Below, piece after piece: positions 19,465 to 30,596 of a stretch of 64,000 bases of DNA. The notes beneath the pieces were generated by a model, which saw only the letters and a list, made by a program, of their open reading frames with translations, did not search any database and had not been told where the DNA came from. Positions within the stretch are counted from its first letter, which is position 1, and each line of letters begins with the position of its first letter. This DNA comes from Blattamonas nauphoetae (Eukaryota > Preaxostyla > Oxymonadida): contig JARBJD010000077.1 of assembly GCA_033064195.1 (NCBI GenBank), positions 205,473-269,472 on the forward strand, given 5' to 3'. The position numbers and the translations under genes were made by a program.

Positions 19465-21772
19465 ATGGTTGATTGGAGTGAGTCGCAGAGAGAAGAAGGG
19501 GGAAAAAGAAGAATGGGATTGGATTCATCACTCAGAGATTTCGAAGAATGGATTGGATCCAAACACAAAACCATGCTTCCTGAACCTTCTTTGAATGCTA
19601 TGCCTGGAATCACTAATCCAACAAGAGCCGACCGAGATCTGGTTTGGTCCCTTCTTATGGATCGAAATTCTTCATTCACTGATTTACGTTCACCAACACT
19701 CTCACATCATATCTTCACTTTTCTGACAACTCTATTCCTGATTTTCCATTTGATTTTTCATATTCCTATTATTTTCAAATACAGGGTCCACTGATAGCGG
19801 ATTGTCTGCAGAAATTCAGAGATGGCGATGAATTGTCGAAGCAGAAATCGGCTCATGTGGTCTATTCTCTCTTCTTGTCGGGTGTGATCATCCTTCTGTT
19901 GTTCATTGTTGTTTATTTCTTGGTTATATTTCTCTCTTGTCATCATATTGCTTGTTGTTCGTTCGATTCTCTTCTGATTGTGGTTGTGTGACTTTCTGTT
20001 CAGAAAACAACGATATTCACAAACTGAGTGAAGAAGTGATGTCATCGGGATTGGTGGAAGAGTTCTGTTCAACACTGGCGAATCCCTGTTCCGAGGAGCT
20101 CTTCGTATGTCTTTTGTTCGTTCCTTTCATCTTCTTCGTGATTGTCTTGACCTCTTCACATCTTCTGTTGCTGAATGATGTTTGGTGTTCAGGTGTCTGT
20201 TTCTGGGATTGTGTCGGTTGTTGTGAGTGGAGCGAGTCTGCCTTTTCGTGTTGGAGTGAGCAGTCTTCTTCCATCACTCGCGAATCTCGTCTCTGTGTGC
20301 CTCTTCTTCCTTCTCTTCCCTTTTTCTTTTTTTCTTTTTCTGTGTGTGCTTCTTGTTTTGTTTCTGTTGTTGTTCAGAAATCGTCATCGAAAGTTGTGGA
20401 AAGTGCATCGCGAGTGGTTGGGTGTGTCTTCTCTTCTTCTCATCTCTTCCTTTCTTTTTCTTGTACTCTTCTTCTTTTCTCTTCTTCATTTCTTGCTCGT
20501 TGATTGTTGATTGTTTGGTGTGACAGGCATCTGTGCCGTGTGTCGATGTCGGGAGGAGATGTGGAAGGAGTTCTGAACAGTGGAGTTGTGGAAGGGCTGT
20601 GCAAACAAAGCTCAATGATTGTTTCGAGTGGAGATGGGATTGGAAGTGGAAGTGGACTTTCAGTTCTGAAATCACTGGACTCGTTTTGCATTGGACTGAA
20701 ATCGTTCTTGCGAAATGAAGACCAATCGAAGAAGACGACAGAAACACAAAAGAACGAAGAAAAGAAGGAAGAATCTGAAAGTCGATATTCAGTTGTGAAT
20801 CGGAGCAGAGCAGCACTGTCGGAGATTGAATGGACACTTCGCTCGATGATTGTGGAGATTGGGAGAGAAGAGGAGAGAGGGGGAGAAGACGAAGGAAGAA
20901 GAGAGATTGCGAAGGAGATTGGAGGGATGCTGATCCGACACTTCCCTTCGTCATTTGTGGGATTGGGAGAGAAGAAGGAAGGAGAGATTGGAATGGACAT
21001 TGGGCGACTTCGATTGGAAATGGAGGAGAACGAGAAACGACGCGAAATAGAAAGAAGAAAGGAGAGAGAAAGTATTGAAGCTGAAAGAAGGAAAGAGAGG
21101 GAGGAATTTGAACGTCTGATGGCCGAACTGCAAGCCGAAAGAGAAGCAAACCAACATCTCATCAAAGAAGGCCTGGAGAGGCAGAAAGAGATTGAAACAA
21201 GAAAATGTCCAAGCAAAGTTGGCGCTAAAGCCATCGAATTCTTCTCTCCATCATTCTATTCCCTCTCCGACAACACGTTCACCAGACTGGGATCCAGTAA
21301 TACAGGTGGGTGTCTCGTCTCTTTCGAGTTCGGTGCTGAAGTTGCTCGCCTCTCGCTTGTTGTTGGATGCTCCTGTCCATCAAATTTTGTCATCGGAATC
21401 ATCTCTTCAGCTATCACACCTTTTGCTCATGCAACTCGTCTCTACAATCTGACAGGAGGCGCTGGCAGTTGGGATCTATACCCTTCACATCGCCTGATGT
21501 TTTTGAATGGAAATCCCACAAATCACCGAACGGCATGCCAGAAAGGAGAAGTTGGACAGCGAGTGGTGATCGAGGCAGATAGACGCGAAGGAAGGAGAAC
21601 TGTTCGAATGTCGCAAGATGGACAGACACAGCCAGCTTTTTTCACAAACATCCCTGTTCCCTTCCGATTCGCTGTGTTCATGAACAAACAGAACGATTCC
21701 GTGACAATCGAGTCAGTTGAAGTTGTGAAAGATGCGCAGATGGTTGGAGGAACGATTCCTGTTCAGATGTAA
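19465..21772 (+). CDS. Multi-exon protein: helical N-terminus, coiled coil, SPRY-like C-terminus
   Basis: The exon chain was built by frame. Exon 1 starts at 19465 (MVDWSESQREEGGKRRMG) and its end is uncertain. Exon 2 is 19785-19881, exon 3 20004-20104, exon 4 20193 to about 20288, exon 5 20378-20421 and exon 6 20527-21772. Introns start GTGTGA, GTATGT, GTCTCT and GTGTGT, and end in TTCAG or GACAG. Phases agree from exon 2 onward. The early exons read as short helices (LSEEVMSSGLVEEFCSTLAN; VSSLLPSLANL), perhaps armadillo-like. Exon 6 holds a charged Glu/Arg coiled coil (about 20990-21200) and then a C-terminal domain (about 21236-21770) with a GIISS...SWDLYPSH...GQRVVIEADRREGRRTVRM...NIPVPFRFAVFMN pattern, which fits a B30.2/SPRY (concanavalin-like) fold. 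Likely a cytoplasmic protein-interaction protein. The partner is unknown. The 3' half is certain; exon 1 is not. Confidence 0.7.
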
Positions 21773-22271
21773 GATTCACTCAACCAGTCGCTGACAAGCC
21801 ATCGTTCTCAAAGTTTCATACTCGCTTCATTTCACATAACCATCGATAAAGCTCAAAGAGAACTTGTTTCATCGATGGGAATAGCATTCCACATCAATTT
21901 GTGAATCATGGAGAGTGATATTCTGAGATGAGGTGGAGAAATTAGAGATTCAAATCCCTGAACGATGTGCGTGGTGGAGGATTGTGATGTGAACGACTGC
22001 AGATTAAACGACAACAATCAGAAGACAAGAGACAGACGGGATTGTTGAAGAATCCAAACAAGGAAAGAGAATGAAGGAGCATCCGAGAATACAAACAGAA
22101 TGAGAAAGAACACGATGTGGAACGAAGAGACGAAATGTGAGAAAGAAAATGATTAGTCTCTCAAAGCTGGTTAAACAGAACGAGCCAAACGGCTGCGGAG
22201 TGCTTGAGAGTGGATATACTGTCGGAGAGAGAAAGACGAGTGAAGGAAAGGAGAAAAGAAAGGTAATCCTA
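21773..22271. other. Convergent 3' intergenic region
   Basis: About 500 bp lie between the convergent stops of the SPRY-like gene (plus) and the next receptor (minus). I see no gene, repeat or RNA. Confidence 0.5.
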
Positions 22272-25200
22272 CTAAGATACAATATCGTGGTTCGGTATGT
22301 TGGTTGATGATGAGAACGAGATGTCGTCGAAACGAGAGAGAAGGGAGGAGAATGACGGACGAGACAATGGGTCTGTTTGGAGACATTGTTGGATCGTGTC
22401 TTTCGCATTCTGATTCGAGACAAGACTCATTCGAGGAAGTCCTCCAGTCTCGTTCTGTCGAGCGGCGTTCACAGCATCCATTTCACCGAACGGAACGTTC
22501 TCCGTCAGAAGCTCCCAAAGAATTAGACCCAAACTGAACACTGCGGCCTTCTCTCGATCCACTTCGACAGCATTGGCAACGACTTCAGGTGCTTGCCAGC
22601 GAAGTCCTTCGAAAAGCTTGTTTGGTGTGGGTTGCTGTGGACCTGAAGTGATGTCTAACGAAGGCTGGGGAAGGGGTTGCGTGTAGCCGTGTTTGAGGGC
22701 GATGTTCTGGTTTGGGTCGAAGTGTTGGGAGTTTTCTTCCAGTTGAGTCATTGACAACTCGAAGTTGAGTGATTCCGCCTCATGTTCCGATCGAAAAAAA
22801 GATTCCCGTGGCTTGTCATTTGTTGAGAGAACAGAGGATGAATGGTTGTTGGAGGAAGAGACATTCGAATCTGCCAGTTGCGGTGGATGGACAAATGGTG
22901 TCTGAGGATTGACTCGATGAGATGACGTAGTTGATGACTGCTGTGGAGCATGTTGCAGGAGAGGGGCGTTCTCTTGGCGAAGCTGGAGGTACAATTGATT
23001 ATCTCTGTCGAAGAGGATCCAGTGGGATGAGAGATGTGTCAGAGCTTCTGCTTCAGGGATGTGAGCTTTGAGATGCTGGAGTGTCCGTGTCAATGTTATC
23101 ATCAGTGCACGCTTGTTGATTTCCCTCTTCTCGTCACCATGCAACCGATTGAAAAGCGTGTCTGTTCTCGAAATGACAGATGTCGCGAAATCTCCCGAAC
23201 AGCTCATCACTTCCACATGTGGAGCGTTCTTCAGGCTTCTCTCACTTCGTGGATCCGACTCAGAAGGAATACTCGAATTCTCAACTGTGCTTTCGTGGAA
23301 TGTGTCGATTCCTGATCGTGTGGTGAGGTCAGGCTTGATGAGGTCGTTCGTAAATTGCGCGTGAATCAACATGTTCTCTTCTTCCACTTTGATTCCGTCT
23401 CCATCTTCTTGAACTTGGTCCAGCTCTTTCTGTGCGGCGAGTGATTTCTTGGTTTTCTTCCGACGACAACAGAAAACGATGATGATCAGAGAGATGATGA
23501 GAAGGAGAGCGATAAGAGAAGAGGCGATTGGGATGACGACTGACATTGCTCGTTTCGTTTGAGCTTTCTTCTCCTCGGCGTGGCTCATTTTGATGAGGAA
23601 CGATTCTTTTGTGTCAACATCGCGTCCGAACCTGAGTCGTCCCGTCCATTTGAACTCTGAGTCGAGCTCCTTCTCAAGAGTCGAGAGATTCACTTCAAAT
23701 GAGATTGATGTTTCGTTGAATGACTGCGTTGTTGACTCGTCGAGAGGGAGGCTGAGTGATGAGTGAGCATTGTCTTGAATGGCATCTTTCTCTTCAGAGA
23801 CTTTGAGTGATAGATCGCAGGGAATCAATGTCGAGCCATGAATGACGATGGAGAAAGATTGCTGTTTCTTGTTGAACGAGCACGTCGAGGATGAAGAGAC
23901 AGACGGGATGAAGAATGGCGAGAGATGGGTTTCTGTTCCGTTCCGCACGTCGCAATCCGTCCCTCCAATCCAAAGATTCTGATCTGCTGCTCCATCCAAA
24001 TGATGAAGAATCGTTCCGTTCCCCGAGCAGAAGATATTGCGTCGAATGGATGGGAATAACGGCGAAGGATGAATGTTGTCGGAGAATGTCGTGTTGGTTA
24101 GGCTCAGCCATCCACCATTTTGGGAAATCCCTCCTTGCCTCGCATTCGAGAAGTCAGATAATCGGAGCGTTGTCCAAGAATCTGTCAGTCGAATCATTCC
24201 GGTTGACCACGAACAGATTTGTTCTTCGTCAAGTTCGGGTTGGGAAGATTCCTGAGAGCTTGAGAAATGGCACGAATCAAGCACAATTTGGCTGTTTTCT
24301 CCATTTCCACTCGCTTCAACATACACATCACAAGAACAGTTTCTGAACGTCAACTTTTGGATTTCAACATGAGTGAATGAATTCAGCACAATTGGAGTTC
24401 GGGTGAACGACGCAGAGTTGAATGTCGTGTTCTCCAATGTCAGATCACCGCCGACGAGATTGATGAGTTCGAGATCAAACGATCCAGTTTTCGCGAATGA
24501 GCACGATGTCATGACCAACTCTCCAACACCAGTTGTGAACAGAGCAGAGCATTCCGCATGGTTAAGATCGAAGTTCAGCCGCGACACTTCCAGAATGTGA
24601 GAGCCCAAAAGATCCCCATCCACGAAACAACCAGTCTTCTCCACTTGGATCGTCTGGCGACCGATTTTGGAGGTGAGATGGAGGTTGTCAGGATCGAAGA
24701 CGAACACTTCAGCGAGTTGTGTCGTTCCAACAACAAACAACTCGAATGATGAGGCGCCGCGAAGGTGGGAGTGGCCTTTGGTGAGTGAGCGACAGATTCT
24801 GTCCATATGTCCACATCCGTTCGAGTCTCGTCCTTCTGGCCCAACGTAGATTCTCGATTCCCGATATTCAACAAGATAGTACAGCAGAGAGATGGAATGG
24901 AACATCGAGTCTGATTGTTCGTTGTGGTCGATTCCGAACAGGAGAGAGTCGTTTGCGGGAGATGCAAGACCAGAAGATGTTGTTTGAAATGAAGTTGTCG
25001 AAATGAGGTCTTCAAATCCGAATCCTTCCACGAAAATCCAACCTCCCTTCGAATCTCTTCCACATGAACAGGTGGAATCGAACGAGCAGTCGAACAGGAG
25101 AGCATAGTCTGGCAGATTTTGGCAGCAACTGAACCAAAGAACACCACCATCTCCCTCAGACGTACACGATGAGAACGAAGTGTTGGATATCTGGAGACGG

Positions 25201-28200
25201 CCTGAGATGGAGAGAGTTGCAGAGATGACTGAGCCTGGAAGGGTGGAGTGGAAAGACGAGAAGGAGCAAGTATCAACAAGGAGACCACCCGTTCCAGAGA
25301 TTGAAATCAGAGGATGCTGAAATGAAGAGCCGCTCGCAGTGAACGATAAATCGGATAACGAAAGAGAGTTTTCTGGAACTGAGAGACTGCCAGTCGACAA
25401 CACAGACACCTTCTCCATGTTCACATCACCTCCACTGATGACAAATGAAGTCCATCGGTTGATAATCTCTGAAGTAAGCTCTCCCGAACTTTGAAATGAA
25501 AGTGAGGCCGAAGTGTCGCTTCGAAGATGAGTGATTGATTCCGAGAGAGTCTTGCATGGCAGAGCCTCCGATCCACAGCCAATCACGTCCAGTCCAGCAG
25601 AATTCACATAAATCGACTTTTCTGTCCTTTCCAGAAGATACACAAGAAGAGTGGACGATGCAAACGGAGTACTAGTCAGAGACGAGTCTGTGCACCAGTA
25701 TTGACCTTCATCGTCGCCTCCGAATGTTGGTGGATGACCTGCCCAGTTTGCGGGAACGATCTGGTTGGTGAGATCGGTTCCTTCAACCAACACGAGGTGA
25801 GGGTCTTGTGATGATGATTGGCAATCAGAAAATGTGAGATCTTTCACAATCATTGCGATATCGGTGATGAGGTGGATGGCAGATGAAGAGAACTCAATGT
25901 TGATGAAGGCGATGTCGATGAGAGAGACAGAACTTGTTGGAGCATTGACTGAAACGAGAGGCGACGAGAAACGACTTGCACTTGTGCCAGTAGTGTTGAT
26001 CTGAATGTCTTCCATACAAACAGAACCGCCGTAGACGGAGACGACACTGACTGACGAGGAAGAGTCAGATGAGGCAATCATTTTGCAGTTGGCGAGGTTC
26101 AAGTTGCTGGCTGATGAATCCATTGTGAACAGCTCATTTGTCGTCTTCAAGAGAAAATCAATGTTCGACACAGAAAGAGTGGCTTTGTTTGTGAGAGAGA
26201 ACAGAGGGACATTCGCGACCGATGAATCATTGAATTTGACGACTGAACGTGAGAAATTAGCTTTATTTTGATCTGCTGCAGTTGTTCCAGTCAACTTCAC
26301 ATTCTGATCAGACACAGTCATTGGATGCTCAGAATATGTCATGTTCCACACAAACTGAGCCTTCATCTCGATGTCTTCTTCATCGTGCTTTGATCGGAGG
26401 GTGACAATTGCATATCCGAGTGTTGCACAAAAAGAAGATGTCCATTTGCACTCTTCGCCGTCTGTTCCGCTCATCCCGGTCGTCAACTCTTTCACAGATC
26501 CATTCACCGAGACAGTTGGAAGAGGAATGATGAAACCAATCTCGTTCATCTCTTCTTCATCATCTTCACGACCCTCAATCTCCACATGTGGCCAGTCACT
26601 CAGAGAACCTCCTCCAAATTGACCGATTTCTTGAACTGATTTAGTTCCGAAAATGTCTTTTCCAACATACACGTCGTTTCCTGACAGAGTGGCCTTGTTT
26701 CCTGAAAAGCGAGCGTGGTTTACTGGAGTGCTGAAGAATTGGATTGGATTCGTGAGTGTGGTCGTTCCTTCTACACAGACAGCCCCTCCTCTCTCTTTGG
26801 CTCTACAGTTTAAGAATGTTGTTGAAAAAAGTGAAGTTTTGTCGTGGGTGACGAGGAGGCTGTTTGAGGACGAGAGTTCCACCCAAATTGCTCCCCCATT
26901 TTGGGATGAGCATTCCTCGAAGTAGCATTGTTGAACCGTGACAATCGTGGAAGTGGCGTGGATGACACTTCCATTCCCTGTGGATGTCATTTGAAAGAAG
27001 GATGTTCCTGAAAGAACGATTGTCCCTCCGGTTCCCTGAAACAAAGAACAACCGAGAAATGTGAGTGGTTTTGAGATCTTCAAACCACTGATTTGGAATA
27101 ACCCAGCCGACAACGAGAAAAATGGGATCGACATTTGATCAGAACTGAAAGACAGCTTGCACTCGTGGTTCACGATGCGGAAGACTCCTGTTGAATCCTC
27201 GACGACATATGGTGTCACAGTTGGCGGTTCTGAAAAGACAGTCGATCCTCGTCCAAACTCAACGGATCCATTTTGACGGACAGTAACGAGTGCGACAGAA
27301 GTTGTCGTAGGATTGGCAGTATTCCACGACCATCCAATTGTCACATTCTCAACGATGTGTGGTTCGATCGGAACAGTGAGTCCGGTGAGGTCAGCATTGA
27401 CAGATCCACAGAACAGGAAGGTTTCCTCTGTCATCTTTTTGATTGACGTGAATTGTGATGCCGGGATGGCTTGTGGGTACTTGGCAACAAGCGGAAAATC
27501 GACACCGTCCAATGAGTAACCGAATCGATTGAAGAAGACGATGCGAGTGGCGACTCCGAGGCGAAGATAACTGAGCTGGGGACTTGTTGATCGGAGGGTA
27601 GTTCCGGAGACGTTTTTAGCTGAAAATGACTCAAGAACAATGTCATGTGCGAAGAGTGTGGTCCCATCTGTTGTTGTTGATTCCGTTTTCGCTTCGTTGT
27701 TGTTGAAATTAAGTTCACGGAAAGAGATAGTCCCTTGACCCTTTCCATTCAGGAGAAGTGATCCAGCTCTTCCTGAAGACGAACAATTCCCAAAATCAGA
27801 CGTGTCGATGACAAACCGACCCGTTGACTCCGAATCAATGCAGCTCGCTCCTTCCCCGTGTGTCCGAGTGATCAGCATGAAATATGTGCCGAGTACGTTC
27901 AGAGACGCAGATCCAGAGACGGACACGAAAGCAAAGCTCGTCAAGTTGACTTTATCAAACCTGCAGCGGAAGAGCGTTGTCATCCCTTTCGACATCGAAA
28001 TCAGAGAAGACGAGTGAGAGTTGATCTGATCTATTCGGATGAAAGAGAGGCGGAGTATGCCTTCCTCGTCCATCCCAATAACATTCGTATTTGGAGTCAA
28101 AGGGAGCAGTGTCATCGAACGCAGGTTCACATTTCCTCCATCCCCCACAGTCATTCCAGCTGAAGTCAGAGTGGTGAAGAACGACGAGTCTTGAACCCAT

Positions 28201-30245
28201 CCATTCCCAACCAGCTCGACTGACCCCGAAATTGTCCGTGTTTCGTCTGTGAACTGCCCCGTTCCAATCATAACACGATTTCTCGCTGGAAGAGGTTGAG
28301 TTACAGCCAAAGCTTCGTTGATTGTTGAACACGGCTGAATCTCTGAGCACGTCGATCCTGATCCTTCAGCAGCAACTGAGAGACTATGCTCATAATCTGT
28401 CGTTGTCGAAGGGTCAGGGAGAAGAACCTCCGCGAGAGGATGTACTCCGTTGAGAACAGCATTGTTATAATAACTGATTTTGGGGGCGAGTGATGTTGAT
28501 GTGCACCCGACGATGTATGTCGTGTTGAAGAACGAGAGTGAGTAACCGGCGAAGAGATCATTTCCGCTGAAGTGCAGTCCTTCTGTCGCAATGTTCTCTT
28601 CAAAATGGCAATCTTCCCACACACTGAGGAGCAGGTGGCTAACGGCGGCCGCAGCTCCTCGTTTTGCAGAATTATGTCCAAAACGACACCGATGAAACCC
28701 AGCAGAGTGCTTTCCAGTCTCAACACAACCTCCGCTGCCTGTTGCTTGATTATCCGACATGAGACAATCAGACATGATCAACTCGCCTCCATACGCGACT
28801 CGTATGACTCCTCCACCACCAGTCGCTGATGCTCCCTTGAATTGGCAGTTCGAGATATGAGCAATGACGGCTTGACCAACCAGACGGAATGATCGCGGGC
28901 TGGACTTATCTGGTGGAGTTGTGAAGTTTGAGGAGACGATGAGGGCAGTGTGCGAGCGCTCTATTTGGATGAGATCATGTGAATGTGGGTTGTTGTCAAC
29001 AGATCCATAGACACACGAAAATTTTTGAATGTTCATCGACGGGAATGCTCCTGAGAGAGGAATGATCTTTGCGAATACCACCTGAAGTGAAGAAGTGGTG
29101 TTGACTGTGAATGAACAATTGTGGAGAGTGAAATCATCAGAGAAGTTGGTTAGAAGGATGAAAGTGTTGTGTTTTGTTGGATTTGTCGAGGTGACTATAC
29201 AATTGACAAAAAAGACAGGATCCGCGAGTGATGTAACATTCAGTCGATCGGAGAGGAGAAGAGCGTTGTAAGTCTGTCCCACGAATGTGTAGTTTGACGG
29301 GTTGTGTTGGTGATGGTCGGTGTTCGTAAACTCGCTAAACGACGTGTTTGTGCACAAAAACATGTGCTTAGTCCAAAGTGGAGTAGAGATTGTTCCGTAC
29401 AGAGCATCCGAGATGCTATGAAACGCACTGTTCGTGATTCGCTCTTGTGGTGGACAAAAATGTGAAAGTGGAGGGAAAAAATCTACTGTCCTGGACATAT
29501 TATGGCATGTGAGATGATTGACTGTCGTTGAGATGGATCTGGTTCCATCGTTTGGAGAAGCAATCACGATTCCAGAAGACGAGTCAATTGCTACATCCGC
29601 GACAAAACATTCAGTGAGAGTGATATCATGGTGGGTATCGAACGTGGATGTGGGTTTGATTTGGCAGAATGGATGCATTGTTCCACCGGTGGTGTGGAAA
29701 GTACACGAGACGACTGCTACAGAATTGGTGTCGAAATCTGTGACTGTGGAGGACGATAACCGAAATAGCCTGGATCCTTCGCAGAGGTAAAACGAGCAAT
29801 TAGCGGTTAACATTGTTGTATTGGATAATTGAGCACAAAAGATAGTCGAAGGCTCATCCGAGTTTTGAAACGAAGTTCGGTCCATTATCTCACCTCCAAC
29901 CAAATCAAAACAGACATGGTCACACGAAACTGTTGAGTTATGTATTTTGAAGAGACATGTTGTCCCTACGATCGAGCTGGGAGTGATCAAGTTGGGAGTG
30001 ATTCCATTGAAGTGAACACTCTTGCTGTGAAGCTCCAAATCCAAAATCGTGTAAATACCATCCAGAAGGATTGTTGACAGCACCGAGAATGTTTCCGGAA
30101 CCTGAGTAACGTGTGAAATCGTTGAGTGGAGGTCATTGCTAAGTCGTCTCGTTTTAGAGACTTTGGGAGATGAGATGGAGGATGTTTCTTGAAGCCCATG
30201 AATGCAATCACCAATGATGAGTAATAGAAGAAATTTCATCCCCAT
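22272..30245 (-). CDS. Giant beta-helix receptor with pseudokinase tail (2,657 residues)
   Basis: One uninterrupted frame from ATG at 30245 to TAG at 22272. MGMKFLLLLIIGDCIHG is a signal peptide. The ectodomain is Ser/Thr-rich beta-helix with module motifs at about residue 633 (CSEIQPCSTI), 1263 (CKWTSSFCATL), 1555 (CGSEALPCKTL) and 1813 (CGHMDRICRSL). The transmembrane helix is at about 2235-2260 (VVIPIASSLIALLLIISLIIIV), followed by CCRRKKTKK. The cytoplasmic tail includes a hinge-like TLFNRLH, SSHWILFDRDNQLYLQL, a long Ser/Pro/His-rich insert, RWQAPEVV, AAVFSLGLILWELLTENVPFGEMDAVNAARQ and CLQTDPLSRPS. HRD and DFG are absent, as in its paralogues. Motif positions match those of the 3,644-residue paralogue for the first 1,600 residues; the length difference is in the repeated modules after that. 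Likely a membrane receptor or adhesin with a docking tail. Confidence 0.9.
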   Translation of the reverse strand: MGMKFLLLLIIGDCIHGLQETSSISSPKVSKTRRLSNDLHSTISHVTQVPETFSVLSTILLDGIYTILDLELHSKSVHFNGITPNLITPSSIVGTTCLFKIHNSTVSCDHVCFDLVGGEIMDRTSFQNSDEPSTIFCAQLSNTTMLTANCSFYLCEGSRLFRLSSSTVTDFDTNSVAVVSCTFHTTGGTMHPFCQIKPTSTFDTHHDITLTECFVADVAIDSSSGIVIASPNDGTRSISTTVNHLTCHNMSRTVDFFPPLSHFCPPQERITNSAFHSISDALYGTISTPLWTKHMFLCTNTSFSEFTNTDHHQHNPSNYTFVGQTYNALLLSDRLNVTSLADPVFFVNCIVTSTNPTKHNTFILLTNFSDDFTLHNCSFTVNTTSSLQVVFAKIIPLSGAFPSMNIQKFSCVYGSVDNNPHSHDLIQIERSHTALIVSSNFTTPPDKSSPRSFRLVGQAVIAHISNCQFKGASATGGGGVIRVAYGGELIMSDCLMSDNQATGSGGCVETGKHSAGFHRCRFGHNSAKRGAAAAVSHLLLSVWEDCHFEENIATEGLHFSGNDLFAGYSLSFFNTTYIVGCTSTSLAPKISYYNNAVLNGVHPLAEVLLPDPSTTTDYEHSLSVAAEGSGSTCSEIQPCSTINEALAVTQPLPARNRVMIGTGQFTDETRTISGSVELVGNGWVQDSSFFTTLTSAGMTVGDGGNVNLRSMTLLPLTPNTNVIGMDEEGILRLSFIRIDQINSHSSSLISMSKGMTTLFRCRFDKVNLTSFAFVSVSGSASLNVLGTYFMLITRTHGEGASCIDSESTGRFVIDTSDFGNCSSSGRAGSLLLNGKGQGTISFRELNFNNNEAKTESTTTDGTTLFAHDIVLESFSAKNVSGTTLRSTSPQLSYLRLGVATRIVFFNRFGYSLDGVDFPLVAKYPQAIPASQFTSIKKMTEETFLFCGSVNADLTGLTVPIEPHIVENVTIGWSWNTANPTTTSVALVTVRQNGSVEFGRGSTVFSEPPTVTPYVVEDSTGVFRIVNHECKLSFSSDQMSIPFFSLSAGLFQISGLKISKPLTFLGCSLFQGTGGTIVLSGTSFFQMTSTGNGSVIHATSTIVTVQQCYFEECSSQNGGAIWVELSSSNSLLVTHDKTSLFSTTFLNCRAKERGGAVCVEGTTTLTNPIQFFSTPVNHARFSGNKATLSGNDVYVGKDIFGTKSVQEIGQFGGGSLSDWPHVEIEGREDDEEEMNEIGFIIPLPTVSVNGSVKELTTGMSGTDGEECKWTSSFCATLGYAIVTLRSKHDEEDIEMKAQFVWNMTYSEHPMTVSDQNVKLTGTTAADQNKANFSRSVVKFNDSSVANVPLFSLTNKATLSVSNIDFLLKTTNELFTMDSSASNLNLANCKMIASSDSSSSVSVVSVYGGSVCMEDIQINTTGTSASRFSSPLVSVNAPTSSVSLIDIAFINIEFSSSAIHLITDIAMIVKDLTFSDCQSSSQDPHLVLVEGTDLTNQIVPANWAGHPPTFGGDDEGQYWCTDSSLTSTPFASSTLLVYLLERTEKSIYVNSAGLDVIGCGSEALPCKTLSESITHLRSDTSASLSFQSSGELTSEIINRWTSFVISGGDVNMEKVSVLSTGSLSVPENSLSLSDLSFTASGSSFQHPLISISGTGGLLVDTCSFSSFHSTLPGSVISATLSISGRLQISNTSFSSCTSEGDGGVLWFSCCQNLPDYALLFDCSFDSTCSCGRDSKGGWIFVEGFGFEDLISTTSFQTTSSGLASPANDSLLFGIDHNEQSDSMFHSISLLYYLVEYRESRIYVGPEGRDSNGCGHMDRICRSLTKGHSHLRGASSFELFVVGTTQLAEVFVFDPDNLHLTSKIGRQTIQVEKTGCFVDGDLLGSHILEVSRLNFDLNHAECSALFTTGVGELVMTSCSFAKTGSFDLELINLVGGDLTLENTTFNSASFTRTPIVLNSFTHVEIQKLTFRNCSCDVYVEASGNGENSQIVLDSCHFSSSQESSQPELDEEQICSWSTGMIRLTDSWTTLRLSDFSNARQGGISQNGGWLSLTNTTFSDNIHPSPLFPSIRRNIFCSGNGTILHHLDGAADQNLWIGGTDCDVRNGTETHLSPFFIPSVSSSSTCSFNKKQQSFSIVIHGSTLIPCDLSLKVSEEKDAIQDNAHSSLSLPLDESTTQSFNETSISFEVNLSTLEKELDSEFKWTGRLRFGRDVDTKESFLIKMSHAEEKKAQTKRAMSVVIPIASSLIALLLIISLIIIVFCCRRKKTKKSLAAQKELDQVQEDGDGIKVEEENMLIHAQFTNDLIKPDLTTRSGIDTFHESTVENSSIPSESDPRSERSLKNAPHVEVMSCSGDFATSVISRTDTLFNRLHGDEKREINKRALMITLTRTLQHLKAHIPEAEALTHLSSHWILFDRDNQLYLQLRQENAPLLQHAPQQSSTTSSHRVNPQTPFVHPPQLADSNVSSSNNHSSSVLSTNDKPRESFFRSEHEAESLNFELSMTQLEENSQHFDPNQNIALKHGYTQPLPQPSLDITSGPQQPTPNKLFEGLRWQAPEVVANAVEVDREKAAVFSLGLILWELLTENVPFGEMDAVNAARQNETGGLPRMSLVSNQNAKDTIQQCLQTDPLSRPSFSSLLSRFDDISFSSSTNIPNHDIVS

Positions 30246-30596
30246 TTCTCCTTTCGACGAAGAGGACGGATAGATCTACCCTTTTATACAATGTGACACG
30301 ATGTTGTCCCTCAGTCTTAAAACTGAGATATTTTGCCACATTGATGCTCAATGTGGTTCAATTTTCTGTCAATGATAATTGAGAGAGTTAGACACAGTTT
30401 GATAAAAAATGAGAAGACAAAAAAATCCGAGTGACGTGAAAACTGAAGAATAAAAACAATGATGGTCATGCTCCTCGCGACATGCCACCCCTATAAATCA
30501 GCAAGAGCCACTCCAGTCAGACATTCTCAACTTCTGAATTTTGAAGAACTGTCTTGAATAAAGTCGAAATAAGTGAGAAAAGTGAATAGTGGAAAA
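30246..30596. other. Divergent promoter region
   Basis: This stretch separates the start of the minus-strand receptor from a possible plus-strand small gene. It contains no gene. TATACAAT lies near 30288-30295 and a better TATA box lies at 30492-30498 on the plus side. Confidence 0.45.
30492..30498 (+). promoter_or_regulatory. TATA-box-like motif upstream of a small candidate gene
   Basis: TATAAAT lies about 100 bp before the ATG at 30597. The position is plausible for a core promoter, but no transcription start is known and the motif is short. Confidence 0.3.

Noticed and set aside
20274-21234. Two minus-strand frames of 260-290 codons opposite the SPRY-like gene
   Set aside because: They are the reverse of the Glu/Arg-rich coiled-coil exon and introns, giving Ser/Leu-rich shadow protein.
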